Shown here piece after piece: positions 61,142 to 64,000 of a stretch of DNA of 64,000 nucleotides. Location of the stretch: positions 15,483 to 79,482 of the forward strand of contig DJWO01000011.1 in assembly GCA_002441005.1 (NCBI GenBank), in the 5' to 3' direction. Below the pieces are notes generated by a model. The model was not told where the DNA came from. It saw nothing but the letters and a program-made list of their open reading frames with translations, and made no database searches. The position numbers and the translations under genes were made by a program. Each line of letters starts with the position of its first letter. Position 1 is the stretch's first letter. Origin of the DNA: Candidatus Aminicenantes bacterium UBA6228 (GTDB lineage Bacteria; Acidobacteriota; Aminicenantia; Aminicenantales; Saccharicenantaceae).

Positions 61142-63769
61142 TCAACCCTTCTGTCCGGAGCTATTCTTGATTGTGCCATAAAAAATTGAATTAAAAAGAA
61201 GTTTAAAGGTCCCCCGGGGCTGAGCCCGGTACTGGACCGGAAAGCCCAGAAGAATCAACCGGCCTTTTTCTACTGGCACCTCGACCACGGCTGCTTTTTG
61301 CTGAATTAAATTCTGGCCGTAAATCCAGCCGCTGAGCAACAAATTATCACCAGCATACCTGCCTATGACCTTGGGGATATTTTTGTCAGTAAAGGAAGGA
61401 TAGAGGTCAAAGGCGCAGCTGTCGGCAAAAATTATGGGCTGAGGATTGCTCAGGCCGTAAGCTATTGGCTGGGACAGATCAAATTCGGCCTGGAGGATTG
61501 AGCCAACGCAATTAAATTCTTCAGCTTTGGCTTTTTCCAGGATATTTCTGAGCGGGGCTTTAAACTCCTGAGCAGCCAGATCGCAGGTAGTGTTCATGAA
61601 GATCAAGGTCCCACCCTGGCGGACAAATTCTTTGAGGTTGTTAACTCCACCGGCGGTCAACCCGCCGACATAATCAGGCGGCATGGTGCCTTTGGGGTAG
61701 CCATTGATTAAGAGCTCAATTGAGTAATGATCGGGCAGAATAATCGTGTCATAAGAAGCGGCCAGATTGCCGGCTCTGATTTCAGCATCGTGTAGAACCC
61801 GGTAGCTGAATTCCTGTTCATCAAGAATGTATCTGGTCCAGCCTTCATCTTCTACTGCCACCCAGGATTGATACAGACCGGTTCTCGGGGCTACAATTTC
61901 ATAGGCTTCGACGGCCGGGGAAGAAGACAGAGCCTGAATCTTAATATTTAAGCTGCTGGCTAACTTTTCCATAAAATCACGGCTGAGTCCGCTGGCTATA
62001 ATTGTTCCAGCAGGATAACTCTGGCCATGGTGGTTGAATGTCTTTTTAGCCCATTTTATTTTCCCTTTGGCCTTTAAGATGCGGTTCATGGCGGCAAAAG
62101 AAGCGTTTTGGCTGTGGTTAAGAAGATAAGCGCCACTGCCAGAACCTTCCACTTTGGCTTGAAAGAAATCAAGTTCTTTGACTCTGGTCATTTTGACTTT
62201 AAGCGGGGTATTGGCAGTTTTAACCTGCAAATTAAATTGATAAGGAAGAGTCCAGCCCATCATGTCATAGGCTTCGAGCGGAGCTCCTTCAAATTTTTTG
62301 GTATCTACCAGCCCTTGCCAGAGGGCCGGATATTTTCTGAGATCTGGATAATGCTGTTCTTCCAGCATATTTTTGGCAAAAAGGCCGAAGGGCTGGCTGG
62401 AGGGGATAAGAAAAGTTCCCCGGGGATAACTCACCCCATCACAGTTGAAATCTTCATCTGCCCGGTAAATATCTATGCCCAGGAGCATCAGCCGGTTTAA
62501 AAGGACGCCCAGATTACCAGGATCGGACTGGCTGACTGGCAGTATCCAGCCATAGGGGGGCTCATGCTCAAAACGGTTGATGATGCCGGTGGCCATTTTG
62601 TATTTATTAAACAGCAGTTCCTGCCGGTATTTAGCGGTAGTTTCCAGAACAGCTTTGGAGGCGGTCAGGCAATAATCAACTGCGTCCCGTAACCGCCACC
62701 AGCCTCCCTTCCAGGGGCTGGGATAGAAAGCTGACATGGTGAGGTCCTGATATTCTGGAGGAAAATCGCGGACAGTGTAAAAACGCGGGGTGGCATAACG
62801 GTAAAGAGCGGTTTCGGTTAGAATTGAAATTATATTATGGGAATCAACTACCTGAGTGACATAGCCTGGATACCAGGTATCAAAAACAATCCTGGAGATA
62901 GCCCCATCCTTTTCCTCTGAATCGAAAGCTGCTCCCATGGCAGAACCAATCAGGTTCTGCCAGCGGACGATAAGCGGATGGACATTCGGATTGGTTGGTT
63001 CGGAACTCGGCGGCAGCCAGATTCTGGCCGGGAAAGGAGCTGTCTGATGATGGTTATAAAGAACAACCGGGTACCAGTCCTGATTAACCAGGCGGGAGAT
63101 GTTCTGAGTCTCTTTTAAATTGGCCACATAAGAGTCGCGGTTATTATCATGGCCACCATAGTAATGATATAGATAGGGAAGGGGAGAAACCTCAAAAGGA
63201 GTCCCCAGGTTTTTCTGGTACCAGTCAGCCACCATATTCATCCCATCAGGATTGGCAAACACCAGTAAACAAATGACTTCGTTTAGAATTTTTTTGGTCT
63301 GTTCATCTTCACCTGAAACCAGATCATAAGCTAACTGAACCAGATGCTGGGCCGGGGCGCATTCAGTGGCATGAAGGCCGCCGTCAATATAGACAATAGC
63401 CCGGCCCTCAGACGCCAGTCGCCAGGCTTCCTGCCTAGAAGTTGCCTGTCCCAGCGACAGCTTTTTGATGATGTCTTTATACTCCGCTAATCTAGCGAGG
63501 TTGCCTGGCGAGGAAATAATGGCATAATACATCGGCAGGCCAAGGGTGGTCTGGCCCATCTGTTCTAACTTGATCCGGTTTGAGACCGCAGCCAGTTGCT
63601 TTAAATAATCAATGGCTTGCCGATAATTAATTAAGTGATAATCAGCTCCGGCTTTAAAGCCCAGAATGTCTTCGGGTGCCGGAATAACTCCGGCGGTCAG
63701 CCAGGCTGGCAGGCCAGGGCCAAGAAGGGTTAAAGCTGACAGGATCAGCAGTGAACAGAACTTTTTCAT
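61142..63769 (-). CDS. Secreted M14-family zinc carboxypeptidase
   Basis: An 875-aa exported peptidase. Signal peptide 1-26. The M14 domain (about 45-380) has zinc ligands His133 and Glu136 in GLHATE and the third His in LYNHHQT (240-241), with NNRD (209-212) as the usual substrate-binding Asn-Arg. A further 480 residues form beta-rich and flavodoxin/ThuA-like domains (FVRQGGTLIFMNTTCDLAAQ) that are normal for this long secreted subgroup. It removes C-terminal residues from peptides. The yraN end lies 20 bases upstream, so the two are probably co-transcribed. Confidence 0.94.
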   Translation of the reverse strand: MKKFCSLLILSALTLLGPGLPAWLTAGVIPAPEDILGFKAGADYHLINYRQAIDYLKQLAAVSNRIKLEQMGQTTLGLPMYYAIISSPGNLARLAEYKDIIKKLSLGQATSRQEAWRLASEGRAIVYIDGGLHATECAPAQHLVQLAYDLVSGEDEQTKKILNEVICLLVFANPDGMNMVADWYQKNLGTPFEVSPLPYLYHYYGGHDNNRDSYVANLKETQNISRLVNQDWYPVVLYNHHQTAPFPARIWLPPSSEPTNPNVHPLIVRWQNLIGSAMGAAFDSEEKDGAISRIVFDTWYPGYVTQVVDSHNIISILTETALYRYATPRFYTVRDFPPEYQDLTMSAFYPSPWKGGWWRLRDAVDYCLTASKAVLETTAKYRQELLFNKYKMATGIINRFEHEPPYGWILPVSQSDPGNLGVLLNRLMLLGIDIYRADEDFNCDGVSYPRGTFLIPSSQPFGLFAKNMLEEQHYPDLRKYPALWQGLVDTKKFEGAPLEAYDMMGWTLPYQFNLQVKTANTPLKVKMTRVKELDFFQAKVEGSGSGAYLLNHSQNASFAAMNRILKAKGKIKWAKKTFNHHGQSYPAGTIIASGLSRDFMEKLASSLNIKIQALSSSPAVEAYEIVAPRTGLYQSWVAVEDEGWTRYILDEQEFSYRVLHDAEIRAGNLAASYDTIILPDHYSIELLINGYPKGTMPPDYVGGLTAGGVNNLKEFVRQGGTLIFMNTTCDLAAQEFKAPLRNILEKAKAEEFNCVGSILQAEFDLSQPIAYGLSNPQPIIFADSCAFDLYPSFTDKNIPKVIGRYAGDNLLLSGWIYGQNLIQQKAAVVEVPVEKGRLILLGFPVQYRAQPRGTFKLLFNSIFYGTIKNSSGQKG

Positions 63770-63789
63770 TTTATTTCTCCAGGCTTAAA

Positions 63790-64000
63790 TTAGTCGAAAG
63801 CATTCTCGAAATGTTCGATTTCCGGCTGGCCACTAGGACCAAAAAAAATACTGACCACGTCAAAACGGCAATCAATGTTATTCAGATTATTAAGGTAAAG
63901 ATAACCTTCAGCCGCCCGCCGGAGATGATATTTTTTTCTGGGGGTCAGGGCTTCTTCCGGCCAGCCAAAATCAGCTGAACTTCTGGTCTTAACTTCAACA
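63790..64000 (-). CDS. yraN: YraN (UPF0102) family protein, 5' end outside window
   Basis: The 70 visible C-terminal codons end at TAA 63790-63792. They begin VEVKTRSSADFGWPEEALTP and continue RKKYHLRRAAEGYLYLNN, then CRFDVVSIFFG, the conserved end of the YraN family, predicted Holliday-junction-resolvase-fold nucleases (V-E-V-K gives the ExK motif). Function of YraN is unproven. The beginning lies beyond the right edge. Confidence 0.92.
   Translation of the reverse strand, partial: VEVKTRSSADFGWPEEALTPRKKYHLRRAAEGYLYLNNLNNIDCRFDVVSIFFGPSGQPEIEHFENAFD

Overview
The window looks like a chromosomal stretch from a Gram-negative-type bacterium. It encodes a TolC/adaptor/RND efflux set, an M48 lipoprotein protease and several secreted proteins with signal peptides. 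The secretome includes an SBBP-repeat/FN3 protein, a six-bladed propeller protein, a tricorn-like S41 protease, a large M14 carboxypeptidase, a GH27 alpha-galactosidase with NPCBM and Ig-like domains, and TPR-rich proteins. Together with PadR/HAAS modules this resembles uncultured Aminicenantes or Acidobacteriota-related heterotrophs that live on proteins and sugars. That placement is inference from gene style; no rRNA or other phylogenetic marker is present.

Layout. 1-564: 3' end of a TPR gene built of near-identical 102-bp units. 646-6779 (minus strand): secreted acetamidase-family protein, aldo/keto reductase, a three-gene unit (six-TM protein, winged-helix regulator, truncated secreted protein) and the alpha-galactosidase. 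7107-17262: a restriction-modification island. A type I operon reads leftward (hsdM, relic of a second hsdM, a broken small gene, hsdS, a three-TM protein, a 50-aa proline-rich protein, a small unknown gene, hsdR). A type II methyltransferase/endonuclease pair reads rightward from the same intergenic region. A transposase fragment (17372-17581) closes the island. 17766-22250: MFS transporter, SagB-like nitroreductase, PHP protein, PadR/HAAS pair. 22267-25239: sodium symporter with its tiny MetS-like subunit behind a structured leader, then a frameshifted secreted protein. 25415-28385: a TPR protein with a possible DUF6884/YaaA-like domain and a propeller protein among four copies of a REP-like palindrome.

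28386-35708: D-2-hydroxyacid dehydrogenase, an internally deleted Tat-exported nitroreductase, M48 protease, and a translationally coupled mgtA/PTS-EIIA pair with a long leader. 35708-41711: the SBBP/FN3 protein followed by a metzincin-TPR fusion and a terminator. 41828-47899: tolC-like, adaptor and RND pump operon. 47894-55947: ZIP transporter, tricorn-like protease, Mrp/NBP35 ATPase, calcium-type P-ATPase. 56062-64000: secreted UlaG-like hydrolase, a PhoR-like kinase without adjacent regulator, a true DsrC (both C-terminal cysteines) convergent with a cysteine desulfurase, folK, the M14 carboxypeptidase and the 3' end of a yraN gene.

Themes. The defence island carries accessory genes of unknown function and visible recombination scars. 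Several genes are decaying (hsdM relic, small gene before hsdS, 3308-3640, 24409-25030, 29378-29878, transposase fragment). Ion homeostasis (Mg, Ca, Zn-type) and protein turnover dominate the rest. Several published-style starts were moved downstream to ATG codons with good Shine-Dalgarno spacing; each case is explained.
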